From the NCBI RefSeq assembly GCF_030499515.1, contig NZ_JASTWJ010000001.1, positions 8,722,001-8,786,000 on the forward strand: a DNA stretch of 64,000 nt, given 5' to 3'. Shown here piece by piece: positions 46,381-55,881 of this stretch. The notes under the pieces were generated by a model. It worked only from the letters and a program-made list of their open reading frames with translations. It was not told the origin of the DNA and made no database searches. The DNA comes from Streptomyces sp. DT2A-34. Its GTDB lineage: Bacteria; Actinomycetota; Actinomycetes; Streptomycetales; Streptomycetaceae. Each line of letters opens with the position of its first letter. The first letter of the stretch is position 1. The position numbers were made by a program, and so were the translations under genes.

Positions 46381-47168
46381 AACCGGTGAGAATGCGTCGC
46401 CGTAGACGCCGACCTCGATCTCCTTGCGGTGCGGTCGGGCTCGATGACGACCGCGTGGACCGTCAGGATGGAGAGCCCGTCCGGCTCGGGGTCCAGCAGC
46501 AGGGCGGCGGCCCTGGTCACGCTGTCCACTCGGACGCCGAGCACGCCGGAGTCCAGCCGTCGCGGCGGCCGCACCTGAGAGGACCGTCGGTGCCGTCGGG
46601 GTTGTTGCTGACCAGCACGGCATGCGGGGCGGAGAGCGTGATGTCTTCCGCAAGGGCGGTCAGTTGGGGGTCCTGGTGACCGGCGAGCAGATCGGGCAGC
46701 AGGGCCAGGCTGGTGCCGATCTTGTCGTCGTGGTAGGCGGGACTCTGCACGATCGCCGCGTACGCGCCGAAGGAGGCGTTGTCACGAAGGGGACGGTCGT
46801 CAGCGAAGCCAAGGTCGTCGCGGAGTCCGACGCCGTCGGTGAGGGCCTCCAGGGCGCCGGCCGGGTCGGCACGGTTCAGGCCGAGAACCAGGGCGAAGTG
46901 GTTGCGGATGCCGGCGATGATGACCAGGAACGGGATCTCCCGCTCGGCGGCGACGGGTGCGACCAGTGCCTGGGTGCCGTCGCCTCTTGCTACGCCCAGG
47001 GGTACCGCGCCGTCCGCGACGGCGGCGCGGGCCAGGGCGGTGACGTGTTGGTGTTGGGATCAAGCAGGGCAGCCCTGGCTCCGAGCTGTTCGGCCTTCTA
47101 TTGCAGGCCGAACCGGTCCACCTTGCCGCCGCCCGAGTGGGGATTCGTGATCAGGAACGGCCGCTTCG
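46370..47168 (-). pseudogene. Diacylglycerol/lipid kinase pseudogene
   Basis: Reading from 47168: RPFLITNPHSGGGKVDRFGL, then TAG, then KAEQLGARAALLDP, PLGVARGDGTQALVAP, EIPFLVIIAGIRNHFALVLG, DNASFGAYAAIVQSPAYHDD and RLDSGVLGVRV. This is the DAGK catalytic domain with its GGDGT motif altered to RGDGT. There is at least one in-frame stop (about 47100) and shifts near 47050, 46560 and 46430. The gene is clearly dead and its 5' end abuts the next pseudogene. Confidence 0.8.
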
Positions 47169-47730
47169 GCGGCGGAACGCCAGGCCGCGGAGTACCGGGG
47201 GCAGGGGCTGTCGTCTGCGGACGTATTCGAGGCGCTGGCGTGGCACTGCCCGAGCGACGCGGTGATTGCTGTGGACGTGGGCGATCACGTCTACGCCTTC
47301 GGCCGCTACTTCGAAGGCAAGGGCCAGCGTCCTGATGTTCGGCTACCTCGGCTCAATAGGCCTCGGGTATCCGGCGGCCTTGGGAGCCTGGGCCGCCCAT
47401 CCCGACCGGCCTATCATCGCCGTTACCGGCGACGGCGGCTTCGGCCAGTACCTTGCCGAGCTCACCACCGCCGTCAAACATGGCATGTCGATCAAGCATG
47501 TCCTGCTCGACAACGGCTCCCTCGGCAAGATCAGCAAGGAGCGACTGGCCGCGGACGTACCCGTGTGACAGGCCTTGCTGGTCAACCCGGATTTCGCCGA
47601 CTACGCCCGCTCCTGCGGCGCCACCGGCATCTCCGCGCGTACGGCGGCCGAACTCGACACGGCTATGCGCGAGCTCTTCGCCGCCGACGGACCGGCACTC
47701 CTCCACCTGCACCGATCCGGCACTGGTGTG
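47168..47730 (+). pseudogene. Thiamine-pyrophosphate enzyme C-terminal pseudogene
   Basis: The frames give DAVIAVDVGDHVYAFGRYFE, then after a shift near 47335 GYLGSIGLGYPAALGAWAAH and AVTGDGGFGQYLAELTTAV, the TPP-binding GDGG motif of the pyruvate oxidase/acetolactate synthase class. A TGA at 47566 stands where related proteins have Trp, followed by ALLVNPDFADYARSCGATG. The first two domains are absent. Confidence 0.8.
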
Positions 47731-47942
47731 ACTGCGATCCACTCAGCGAAGCGCCCCTGCTCTCCGCGCAACTGGAACCGTCCCGAATGCGGTATCCGTC
47801 CCCGCTCTGACGTGAGCATTTGTGGATCTGTGGATCCACCCGAGGGGCTCGTCGTGGCGCAGCGTCGTCGTCCGCTCGGTGACGGTGAGACCGGGTGGAC
47901 GCACGGCCTCGTCGTTCAGGTTGTTCCGCGCTCGGTCACGCC

Positions 47943-49082
47943 TCACCGGGAGTCCGCGGCGGGACGGACCGCGGCTTGCTTCAGTGAGCTCACGGACTCC
48001 CGGATCACCAGTTGGGTACTCAGGATGACCTGGTTGTCGCCTGTGATGTTCTCCTCGCGTTCGAGGGCCAGTCGTACGGCGGTCCGGCCCAGCTCCTCAT
48101 AGGGCACCCGGACCGTGGTGAGGGAAGGCGTCAGGTCGACGGCGAAGGGCACGTCGTCGAAGCCGACCAGGGACACGTCGCCAGGGACGCGAAGACCCGC
48201 TTCTCTGAGGGCGGCCAGCGCTCCGACGGCTACCGCGTCGGTGCCCGCGAAGATCGCTGTGAAGTCCAGGCCGGCGCTCAGCGCCTCCTTGGTACGCCGA
48301 TAACCCGAGACGCGGGTGTAGGGGCCTGGGATGTCCAGCTCCTCGTCGTACGGGACGGCGTGCGCGCGTAGAGCGGCCAGGCATCCTTCGCGGCGTTGCT
48401 CGGCAGTGCTGAGCTGAGGTTCGCCACTGAGCAGGAGGATGCAGCGGTGTCCGGCGGTGAGCAGGTGGGCAGCGGCCTGGAAGGCGCCGCCCCGGTTGTC
48501 GTACTCCACGACGGTGGCCGGGATCGCCCCGGGCAGAGGCGGACGACCGACCAGCACCAGCCGGGACCCGGCGGCCTCGAGCGCTCTGGCGTACGTGGCC
48601 ATGCGGCGGTGGTACGCCTCGTCCTGCACAACACCGCCGACCAGGACGACGGCCGCAGCGTGCTGCTCCCGCATGAGCTGGACCAGATCGTCCTCCCGGG
48701 AGGTGTCTCCCTGCGTGGAGCACACCAGGCTCAGTCTGCCCCGGCTGCTTGCCTCTTGTTCCACACCGCCGGCGACCTGTGCGAGCGACGGGCCGGTGAT
48801 GTCCCCGATGACCAGGGCGATGGGCCCCGGAACTCGGCCGGAGAGTGCCTTGGCGTGCACGTTGACCACGTAGTGCAGTGCGTCGACGGCCGCCATGACC
48901 CGGGCCCTGGTATCGGCCGACACCGGGTAGTTGCCCGCCAAGGTACGGGAAACGGTTGCTACTGAGACTCCGGCCTTTGCCGCGACATCGCGAATTGTGC
49001 TCGGCCTGTCCGTCTGTGCACCGTTCCGGCTCGCCCGCTTCGGTCCTGGGCGCTTGCGCGTTCCCTGTCCGTCGTCCGTCAC
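47943..49082 (-). CDS. LacI-family transcriptional regulator
   Basis: I chose GTG 49082, giving 379 residues; frames further upstream would cross the operator. The HTH (about 27-75: STIRDVAAKAGVSVATVSRT, LAGNYPVSADTRARVMAAV) is followed by a periplasmic-binding-like sugar domain (GPIALVIGDITGPSLAQV to SLVGFDDVPFAVDLTPSLTT). It is divergent from the GH36 gene, with a perfect palindrome between them, so it likely represses the galactosidase and possibly the rest of the sugar cluster until its sugar is present. Confidence 0.93.
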   Translation of the reverse strand: MTDDGQGTRKRPGPKRASRNGAQTDRPSTIRDVAAKAGVSVATVSRTLAGNYPVSADTRARVMAAVDALHYVVNVHAKALSGRVPGPIALVIGDITGPSLAQVAGGVEQEASSRGRLSLVCSTQGDTSREDDLVQLMREQHAAAVVLVGGVVQDEAYHRRMATYARALEAAGSRLVLVGRPPLPGAIPATVVEYDNRGGAFQAAAHLLTAGHRCILLLSGEPQLSTAEQRREGCLAALRAHAVPYDEELDIPGPYTRVSGYRRTKEALSAGLDFTAIFAGTDAVAVGALAALREAGLRVPGDVSLVGFDDVPFAVDLTPSLTTVRVPYEELGRTAVRLALEREENITGDNQVILSTQLVIRESVSSLKQAAVRPAADSR

Positions 49083-49151
49083 AGCTCCCGACGTTACTGC
49101 ATTGGATGAGCCTTGCGACCCAGTAACCTGGCGAACTACGGTACTCACGTC

Positions 49152-49165
49152 AGAAAACGTTTTCT
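49152..49165. promoter_or_regulatory. Perfect LacI-type operator between lacI-like and GH36 genes
   Basis: The 14-bp perfect palindrome agaaaacgttttct has the central CG typical of LacI-family operators. It sits 36 bases upstream of the GH36 start and 70 bases upstream of the regulator start, where one bound repressor could control both. Confidence 0.75.
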
Positions 49166-49200
49166 CTCCTCTCCGTACGCCCTTCGCCGGAGCCGCCGCC

Positions 49201-51393
49201 ATGACCTCCACCTACCTTCGCTGGGGAAGCGACGATTTGTCCCTTCTCCTCGCCCTTGATCCGACGGGCTCGGTGCGACTACTGGCAGCGGGGGAGGTGG
49301 CTTCTCTGCCTGATCCGGAGCGCGATCCGGAACGGTGCGCACTCCTCGCCCGCAGGGCCCTTCCTCTGGTCGAGATGCAGACCACGGGTAGTGGACGTCT
49401 GGGCACCTCCGGCAAGCGTCACGTCGACGGTGCCGTCTCACGCGGCCTGCGCTACGTCAGCCACGAGGACGAGGACGGCGCGGCCGAGCGCACGCTGCGC
49501 GTGCGGCTGATGGACGACGCCTCTGGTGTACGGGTGACCGCCATGTACACCCTGTGCGACACCGCTCCAGTGCTGCGTGCCGAGGCCTGCGTGGAGAACT
49601 CGGGCGACCGCCCCGTGACCTTGGAGTACGTCTCGTCCCTCGCGCTGTCCAACCTGGCCAGGCATCTGCCGGAGGGCGAGCGATGGGAGGACGGGCTGTC
49701 CCTCTGGCTGGCCGCCAATCCCTGGAGCGGTGAATTCCGCTGGTCGCGGGCCACCCTGGCGGAGAGGGGACTGTACGACGTCGGCATGGTCGCCCACGGT
49801 CAGACGGGCTCGAAGAACCGCATCGCCGTGACCAGCACCGGCTCCTGGTCCTCCTCCGAGCACCTGCCGATGGGCTGCCTGGAGGAGACGGCGACTGGCC
49901 GCACCCTGATGTGGCAGATCGAGCACAACGGCTCCTGGCACGTCGAACTCGGCGACCGCTTCGACGATGTGTACCTGACCCTGTCGGGCCCGACCGACCG
50001 CGAACACCAATGGCGCCAAAGCCTCGCCGCCGGCGAGACCTTCCGGACGGCTCCGGCGACGGTGGCTCTCGTTGCCGAGGGCGGCTTCGAGGCGGCTCTC
50101 GGCGCGCTGACCGACCACCGCCGCGCCACCCGTCGCCCGCATCCCGATCACGAGCGACTCCCCGTCGTCTTCAACGACTTCATGAACAGTCTGATGGGCG
50201 ACCCCAGCACCGAAGCCTTGCTGCCGCTGGTAGACGCGGCGGCGGCCGCCGGTGCCGAGGTCTTCTGCATCGACGCGGGCTGGTACGACGCCGAGCCTCC
50301 CGGCACGGCCGGCCCGGGCGGCGTCCCGGCATGGTGGGGCGCGGTGGGCGAGTGGGAGGAGTCGACGCGGCGCTTTCCGGGCGGACTCCGTGAGGTGCTG
50401 GACCGGATCCGCGCGGCGGGTATGGTCCCGGGGCTGTGGCTCGAACCCGAGGTCATCGGAGTACGCAGTCCGATCGCCGCGGCCCTGCCCGACGAGGCGT
50501 TCTTCCGACGGGACGGTGTGCGGGTCGTGGAGTGGGACCGCCACCAGCTCGACCTGCGCCACCCGGCGGCCCGCGCTCATCTGGACACGGTCGTGGACCG
50601 CTTGGTGCGCGACTACGGGGTGGGCTACCTCAAGTTCGACTACAACATCGACATCGGGGCCGGTACGGACGGCCCGGAGGGCACCGACAGCCCCGGAGCC
50701 GGTCTCCTCGGCCACAACCGTGCCTACCTCGACTGGCTCGACGGCGTCCTGGATCGGCATCCGACGCTGGTCGTGGAGAGCTGCGCGGCCGGCGGCAGTC
50801 GCACCGACCACGCGATCCTGTCCCGGCTGCCGATCCACTCCGTCACCGACCAGCAGGACTTCCGCCTCCTGCCCGCCATCGCCGCTGCCGCGCCCACCGC
50901 GGTCACCCCGGAGCAGGGTGCCGTCTGGGCATACCCACTGCCCGAGCACAGCGACGCGGAGCTCGGGATGGTGATGGTCTCGGCGATGCTGGGCCGTGTT
51001 CACCTCAGTGGTCGCCCTGACCTGCTGTCCCCGCGACAGGCGGCGCTGGTGCGACGAGCCCTCGACGCCTACAGGACCTACCGCCACCTGCTGCCGGACA
51101 CCCGGCCCCGCTGGCCCCTGGGCCTGCCCGGGTGGCGCGACGGCTGGATCTGCCTGGCCCTGACCACCGACGACGGCACGACCCTGCTGGCGGTGTGGCG
51201 CCGCGACGGCACCCCGGACACGCTGACGATCCCGCTGCCCTGGGTAGCCACGGACGACGAGCCCCGGGTGTTGTTCGCTGCGGACCCAGGGCCGCAGTAC
51301 GAGTGGAACGGCCTGCAGCGTGTTCTTCGGATGACGCTCCCGGCCGAGCGGTCGGCGGCGCTGTTGGTCTTCGGGGCGACGTCCATGTGCTGA
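49201..51393 (+). CDS. GH36 alpha-galactosidase
   Basis: From ATG 49201 the protein has 730 residues, usual for GH36. An N-terminal beta-sandwich is followed by the TIM barrel. The nucleophile lies in YLKFDYN (D480) and the acid/base in SVTDQQDF (D550), with CAAGGSRTD between, all GH36 signatures. No signal peptide is seen, so it acts inside the cell on imported alpha-galactosides, splitting terminal galactose. It is divergent from the LacI gene. The GH36 subgroup (galactosidase or N-acetylgalactosaminidase) is not fixed. Confidence 0.92.
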   Translation: MTSTYLRWGSDDLSLLLALDPTGSVRLLAAGEVASLPDPERDPERCALLARRALPLVEMQTTGSGRLGTSGKRHVDGAVSRGLRYVSHEDEDGAAERTLRVRLMDDASGVRVTAMYTLCDTAPVLRAEACVENSGDRPVTLEYVSSLALSNLARHLPEGERWEDGLSLWLAANPWSGEFRWSRATLAERGLYDVGMVAHGQTGSKNRIAVTSTGSWSSSEHLPMGCLEETATGRTLMWQIEHNGSWHVELGDRFDDVYLTLSGPTDREHQWRQSLAAGETFRTAPATVALVAEGGFEAALGALTDHRRATRRPHPDHERLPVVFNDFMNSLMGDPSTEALLPLVDAAAAAGAEVFCIDAGWYDAEPPGTAGPGGVPAWWGAVGEWEESTRRFPGGLREVLDRIRAAGMVPGLWLEPEVIGVRSPIAAALPDEAFFRRDGVRVVEWDRHQLDLRHPAARAHLDTVVDRLVRDYGVGYLKFDYNIDIGAGTDGPEGTDSPGAGLLGHNRAYLDWLDGVLDRHPTLVVESCAAGGSRTDHAILSRLPIHSVTDQQDFRLLPAIAAAAPTAVTPEQGAVWAYPLPEHSDAELGMVMVSAMLGRVHLSGRPDLLSPRQAALVRRALDAYRTYRHLLPDTRPRWPLGLPGWRDGWICLALTTDDGTTLLAVWRRDGTPDTLTIPLPWVATDDEPRVLFAADPGPQYEWNGLQRVLRMTLPAERSAALLVFGATSMC

Positions 51394-51402
51394 CGTGCAA
51401 AG

Positions 51403-51441
51403 GCGGTCGTGCGCGGTACCGGTCGGTCCGCGCACGACCGC
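51403..51441 (+). terminator. Terminator hairpin after GH36 gene
   Basis: A perfect 14-bp stem (gcggtcgtgcgcgg and ccgcgcacgaccgc) with an 11-base loop begins nine bases after the GH36 stop codon. Confidence 0.75.
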
Positions 51442-51492
51442 GTTCTGCCCTGAGGTGTTCCGGCGACGCGGCACGGGCGAAGAGGAAGCGGG

Positions 51493-51529
51493 CGGTGGCC
51501 CGGCGTCCCGACGGTTCGCCGGGCCACCG
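51493..51529. terminator. Second hairpin between convergent genes
   Basis: A perfect 12-bp stem (cggtggcccggc and gccgggccaccg) with a 13-base loop lies 10 bases from the stop of the minus-strand Tat protein gene. It probably ends that transcript and may work in both directions. Confidence 0.7.
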
Positions 51530-51539
51530 TTACGGGCGG

Positions 51540-54382
51540 TCAGATCTTGCGCAGCACCACCGTGCTGCCGGGCGGAACGGCCACCTGTTCGTTGCCGAGC
51601 ACCTTGGCGCCGGTGACCAGGTCACGGCCGGCACCGAAGCCCTTCGTGGTGCAGGTGTAGCTGCGGTCAGCCGTAGTGTTCATGGCGATCAGGTACGGGC
51701 CGTACTGACACCGGTAGAAGGACGCTCGCCCCACGTATGGTGTCTCGTGGCCGAGCGGGGAGTCCGGTACGTCCGCGGGTGCGGCGGCCAGCGGCAGTAC
51801 CTGCCCGGCGAACGCCTGGTGCAGTGCCTCCCCGGGCGGCGGGAAGCCCCCGCCGGGGATCGACGGCATGTCGGGATTGCCGAACTCCCAGTTCACCCAG
51901 TCGGGTTCGGCATAAGCGCGGCCGTCCGGGATGTACTTCACGTCCTGCCAGACGGTCGCGGAGCGCTCGATGCCGTCGGCGGTGATGTGGTGGATCCGGG
52001 CGAGCCGGTTGACGCCCCAGCGGGCCCGCCAGTAGAGCGAGGCGTAGAGGATCTCGTCGTCGTGCTTGATCGCGACCAGGCCGTTCTCCTCGTCGCTGAA
52101 GACGAGGTCCGGCTGCCCGGGCGTCATGGGCAGCCGGGCACCGCTCGCGGAGGCCTGGCTGATGTACGCGTAGTCGTCGGCCGTGCTGAGCAGAGCGAGG
52201 TTCGTCCGGGCCGAGTCCCCGAGGGCGTACGCCTCCTGGAGCAGGTGGAACACCTGGTTGTCGGCGATCGACTGCTTCGCGTGCGCGACCAGGTCCGGGT
52301 CCTTCAGCTGAGCCGCGAGCCGCAGGGGGTGCCCGTCCCACTTGCTGCCCTCGTCGTAGGCGCTCTTGCCCGGGTACTCCGTGTCGCGCCAGCCGACGAC
52401 TGTCTCCATGCGCATGGTCCGGTAACCGCCGTTGTCCAGCGACGGGTGGCGGAAGTACGACCGGGCCTTGGCCATCTTGATCAGGTGGTCGCGGAGCTTG
52501 TCGTCACGCACGCCGCCGAACTCGATGACGGAGTCGTAGACCAGGGCCAGCCAGTCGTGGAGGTCGCCGTAGTTACCGGCGTAGCCGAGTTCCTTGGAAA
52601 CACCCTTCTTGGTGACCTGGTAGTACGAGCTGCCCAGTGGCTTGGTGGGAGTGCCGTCTTCGTTCTCCGGGCCGAGCCAGGGGGTCAGGCCGACGGACTG
52701 GTAGATGTAGCCACGGGCCTTGGCCTCCCCCAGGCGTCGGCGGAGCCGAGGAGGGACAGGCCGCGGTCGGCGAGGTAGAGGCCGATGGCGCAGATGATCG
52801 CCTGGTTGGTGTACTGCGGGAACCACTGGCGCCAGTACTCGCGGCTGTCCAGCAGCATCTTGGCCCACGCGTCGCGGCGGACGACCGGAGTGAAGGCCGA
52901 GCCCGCGGGCGGGGTGAGGGTCAGGTCGTCGAACCACGCGGTTCCCGCGCCGTCGAGACGGACCTGAACCTCGACGGAGGCGGCGGTGCCCGGTGTGGTG
53001 AGCGTGGCGGTGACGTGCTCCCAGTCATGGGTGCCCGAGGCGGCGTAGAACTTGTTGTCGCCCCCGACCAGTTTCCCGGCGGCGTCGAAGAAGAGGATGT
53101 CGAGGTACGCGCTCTTGACAACCCCCTCGGTCCTGATCCAGGCCCCGTACGTGTACGTGCCCTGGCCCACTGGGACCTTGGCCTGGGGAACCCAGCCGAC
53201 GACACCCGAGGAGGGGATGGTGATCCTCGCCGACGCGGTTCCGGTGCGGTGCACCTCGGTGTCGCGGGAGGCGGTACCACTGCCGCCCCACGTGGCCGAA
53301 CGCCAGCCGGACATGCCGTACTCGAAGCCGGGGTTGGCGATCGTACCGGGGGAGCCGATGACCGGCTCGTCCAGCAGCGGCTTCAGTTCGTCCTGGAACT
53401 GGAGCATGACGAGACCCAGCCGTCCCAGCCCCATCCACTGCTGGCTGGAATCCGTGATCATCTTCGCGTTGTCGAGGTATCTCCAGTAGAGGGCGTCCAG
53501 ACTGCTGGTGATCTGCAGCGGCACCGCGCTGTTCCGGTACGCCTTGGTGGACGGCATCCGGTAGGCCCGGCCCAGGAACTCCAGGTACCAGGGCTCCAGT
53601 TGAGGCACGGAGCGGACGGCCTCCGCGTTTGCCTTGGCCACCACCCGGGCGTTGATGGTGTCGAGCACTTCGATGCCCGGTTCGGGCCGGTTCCTCAGCT
53701 CGGGCATGGTGCCGGTGACGTCGTCGGCGGTGACGTCGAAGTACGGCGCGTCGTGGGTGTAGAGCCGGTAGATGGTGCGGCTTGAGCCGGGCATCGGCTT
53801 GTAGTAGTCCGCGGCCGACTGCGAATAGCCCGCGATCCGTCCCATGGAGCGAATCTCGAGGCGTACGGCGTCCTTGCCCGCGGTGAGCTCCGTGGGGAGG
53901 GGCACCGTGTGGAAGTAGAACCGTCCTGGGGTACGCGGGTCGTCACCGGAGATGTCGAGGGGATCGACAGCGCCCAGGTGGTAGTGGCCGACCTGCTTGC
54001 CCTCAGCGAACAGCTGGAGACGTCCCAGCTCAGCACCGCTTTCCGAACCCCACAGCTTGATGGTGACGTAGGTGGGCCCCCCGGGGCGGCAGGCGAGGGT
54101 CGCTACCAGAGTCCCGCCCCAGAAATCGGTGGTGCTCCGCGGGTTCAGTACCCGGGCGGGTTGGTCGAGGCCGCCCGTGACGACGTCGGAGAGTGTGGCG
54201 GACAGCCCGTGCGCGGCCTCGGAGGCGGGGTCGCCGAGGACGAGGGTGTCCAGCGGCCCTACGGCGGACGCTGTCGTCTCGGCCGCGGATGCCTGGGTGA
54301 CGCCGGTCTGCCACAGCCATCCGGTGGCGGCGGCGCCGGCTGTCAGTTTGAGCAAGGATCTGCGCTGGACGGGTTCGGACAT
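51540..54382 (-). pseudogene. Frameshifted Tat-exported protein, paralogue of 59125-62055
   Basis: Two frames together give about 945 residues collinear with the intact paralogue. From ATG 54382 there is a Tat signal (RRSLLKLTAGAAATG), a beta domain (PLDTLVLGD, GRFYFHTVPLP, IYRLYTHDAPYF), a helical part, a carbohydrate-binding-like jelly roll (IANPGFEYGMSGW to TAWFDDLTL), a second helical part and a C-terminal beta domain (DLVFSDEENGLVAI). The switch lies in a C-run at 52727-52731: one more base would restore DAWGEAKARGY. It is either a real single-base loss or a sequencing error. The enzyme class is not recognised; the build suggests a secreted polysaccharide-active enzyme. Confidence 0.85.
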
Positions 54383-54485
54383 GGCGGGGGTTCCCTTCGG
54401 CTCTGGAGGGTCGTGCGGGGGTGGGTTCGCGTGGGGGATGGCTGTAGGGGACGCCGGCTCCGGTCCGCTCGCCCGCGCACCTGGT

Positions 54486-55499
54486 TCAGGCGCTGTTGAC
54501 CAGGTCCGTGTGCCGCACGGCGTGTTCGAGCTCCCTCCCAGCAATGAGCAGGGACAGCTCGTCCACGACGGTGCGGCCGAGCCGCTCGAGCTCGTTGCCG
54601 AGCGACCCGGCGATGTGCGGGGTGAGGAAGACGTTCGGCATCTGGTACAGGGGCGAATCGGCCGGCAGTGGTTCCGGTTCGGTGACGTCCAGCACCGCGC
54701 TGATCCGCCCGCCGACCAGCTCGTCGGTGAGTGCCTCGGGATCGACGAGCGCGCCCCGGGAGGTGTTCACGAGCACCCCGCCGTCCGGGATCAGTGCCAG
54801 TCGCCGGCGGTCGAGCATCCGGTACGTCTCGGGAGTGTCGGGCGCGTGCAGGCTGACGATGTCGCTGGCGGCCAGCAGCTCGTCCAGAGGCAGCCGTACG
54901 ACGCCCAGCGCTGCGGCCTCGGCGTCGCTGACGTAGGGGTCGAACAGGCCGACCGAGAAGTCGAAGGGCCGCAGCAGTTCCAGCACGCGGCGGCCGACCC
55001 GGGAGGCCCCGATGATGCCGACCCGCCGGCCGAGGTTGCCCATCGTCACGCAGTCACCGGGAGCCGGGTACACACGCTCGGCGCGGAAGCGCTCCCTCAG
55101 CCCGAAGGCGTCCTTGCCGGCCCACAGGATCGCGGCGAGCGTGTACTCGGCGACCGGCAGCGCGTTGGCCTGCACCGCACTCGACACGGGGATACCGCGG
55201 TCCCACACGGCGTCGTCGATCCAGCCGCGCACACTGCCTCCGGCATGCAGGAGGGCTCGCAGGCGAGGAGCGGCCCTCAGGGCGTCCGCGTCGATGCGTG
55301 GGCAGCCCCATCCGGTGATCAGTATCTCGGCATCCGCCAGCGCTGGGCCGACGGCGGGATCGGCGAAGTCCCGCACGACCAGTGCGGGATCGACCCGCGC
55401 CAGGGCCTGCAGCCGCGCCATGAGGCCGGGCGGGAAGAGCTCGGGAAGGTGCACCGGGTTCATGGCGAACACGGCGCGGGGCAGCGCTGACGTGGGCAT
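54486..55499 (-). CDS. D-2-hydroxyacid dehydrogenase family protein
   Basis: The protein has 337 residues. It has the NAD Rossmann motif VGIIGASRVGRRV and the catalytic trio of the family: Arg in NTSRGALVD, Glu in DVTEPEPL and His in TPHIAGS. Such enzymes reduce 2-keto acids or oxidise 2-hydroxyacids in the cytosol; in sugar clusters they may act on sugar acids. It lies 103 bases upstream of the Tat gene on the same strand and is divergent from the ABC importer. Confidence 0.9.
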   Translation of the reverse strand: MPTSALPRAVFAMNPVHLPELFPPGLMARLQALARVDPALVVRDFADPAVGPALADAEILITGWGCPRIDADALRAAPRLRALLHAGGSVRGWIDDAVWDRGIPVSSAVQANALPVAEYTLAAILWAGKDAFGLRERFRAERVYPAPGDCVTMGNLGRRVGIIGASRVGRRVLELLRPFDFSVGLFDPYVSDAEAAALGVVRLPLDELLAASDIVSLHAPDTPETYRMLDRRRLALIPDGGVLVNTSRGALVDPEALTDELVGGRISAVLDVTEPEPLPADSPLYQMPNVFLTPHIAGSLGNELERLGRTVVDELSLLIAGRELEHAVRHTDLVNSA

Positions 55500-55881
55500 G
55501 GGGCTCCCGCTTCGTCACGAAAGGAGGAAGGAAGGTGGTGAATACGGGTAGTAAACGTATTCCACGCTAGTGAGGCGAGAGGCTCCTGGTCAACGCTCTG
55601 GGTCGTGCGTCCGGAGGGTGTCCAGAGTCCGGCGGGCGCGGGACCGAATCGATATGCCGAACAAAGATGCAGGTCGAAAGCCCCTTCAAGTAACGCTCAG
55701 GCAAGATTGGCGAAACAAAGAACCTCCCGCCTCTTGTGGGGCGGGCCCTCGAAGTCCTACGGTCCACGGCAAACGGTTACTACTGATTTCCGGCCGTTCC
55801 CCTTCCCCTTCCCCTGCCCCGCTCAGCCGACCGCGCCGGCCCCCACACCGCACGCGCAGTCCCGTCCTTCGTGGAGGACCG
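55500..55881. promoter_or_regulatory. Divergent control region between dehydrogenase and ABC importer
   Basis: The 380-base gap contains a dyad gaatacg...cgtattc (55540-55562) close to the dehydrogenase start, a direct repeat cgaacaaaga (55658) / cgaaacaaag (55711) and an AT-richer gcaaacggttactac (about 55769) nearer the importer. These are plausible LacI/ROK-type sites. A good ribosome site (gtggagga) precedes the lipoprotein start. Confidence 0.5.
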
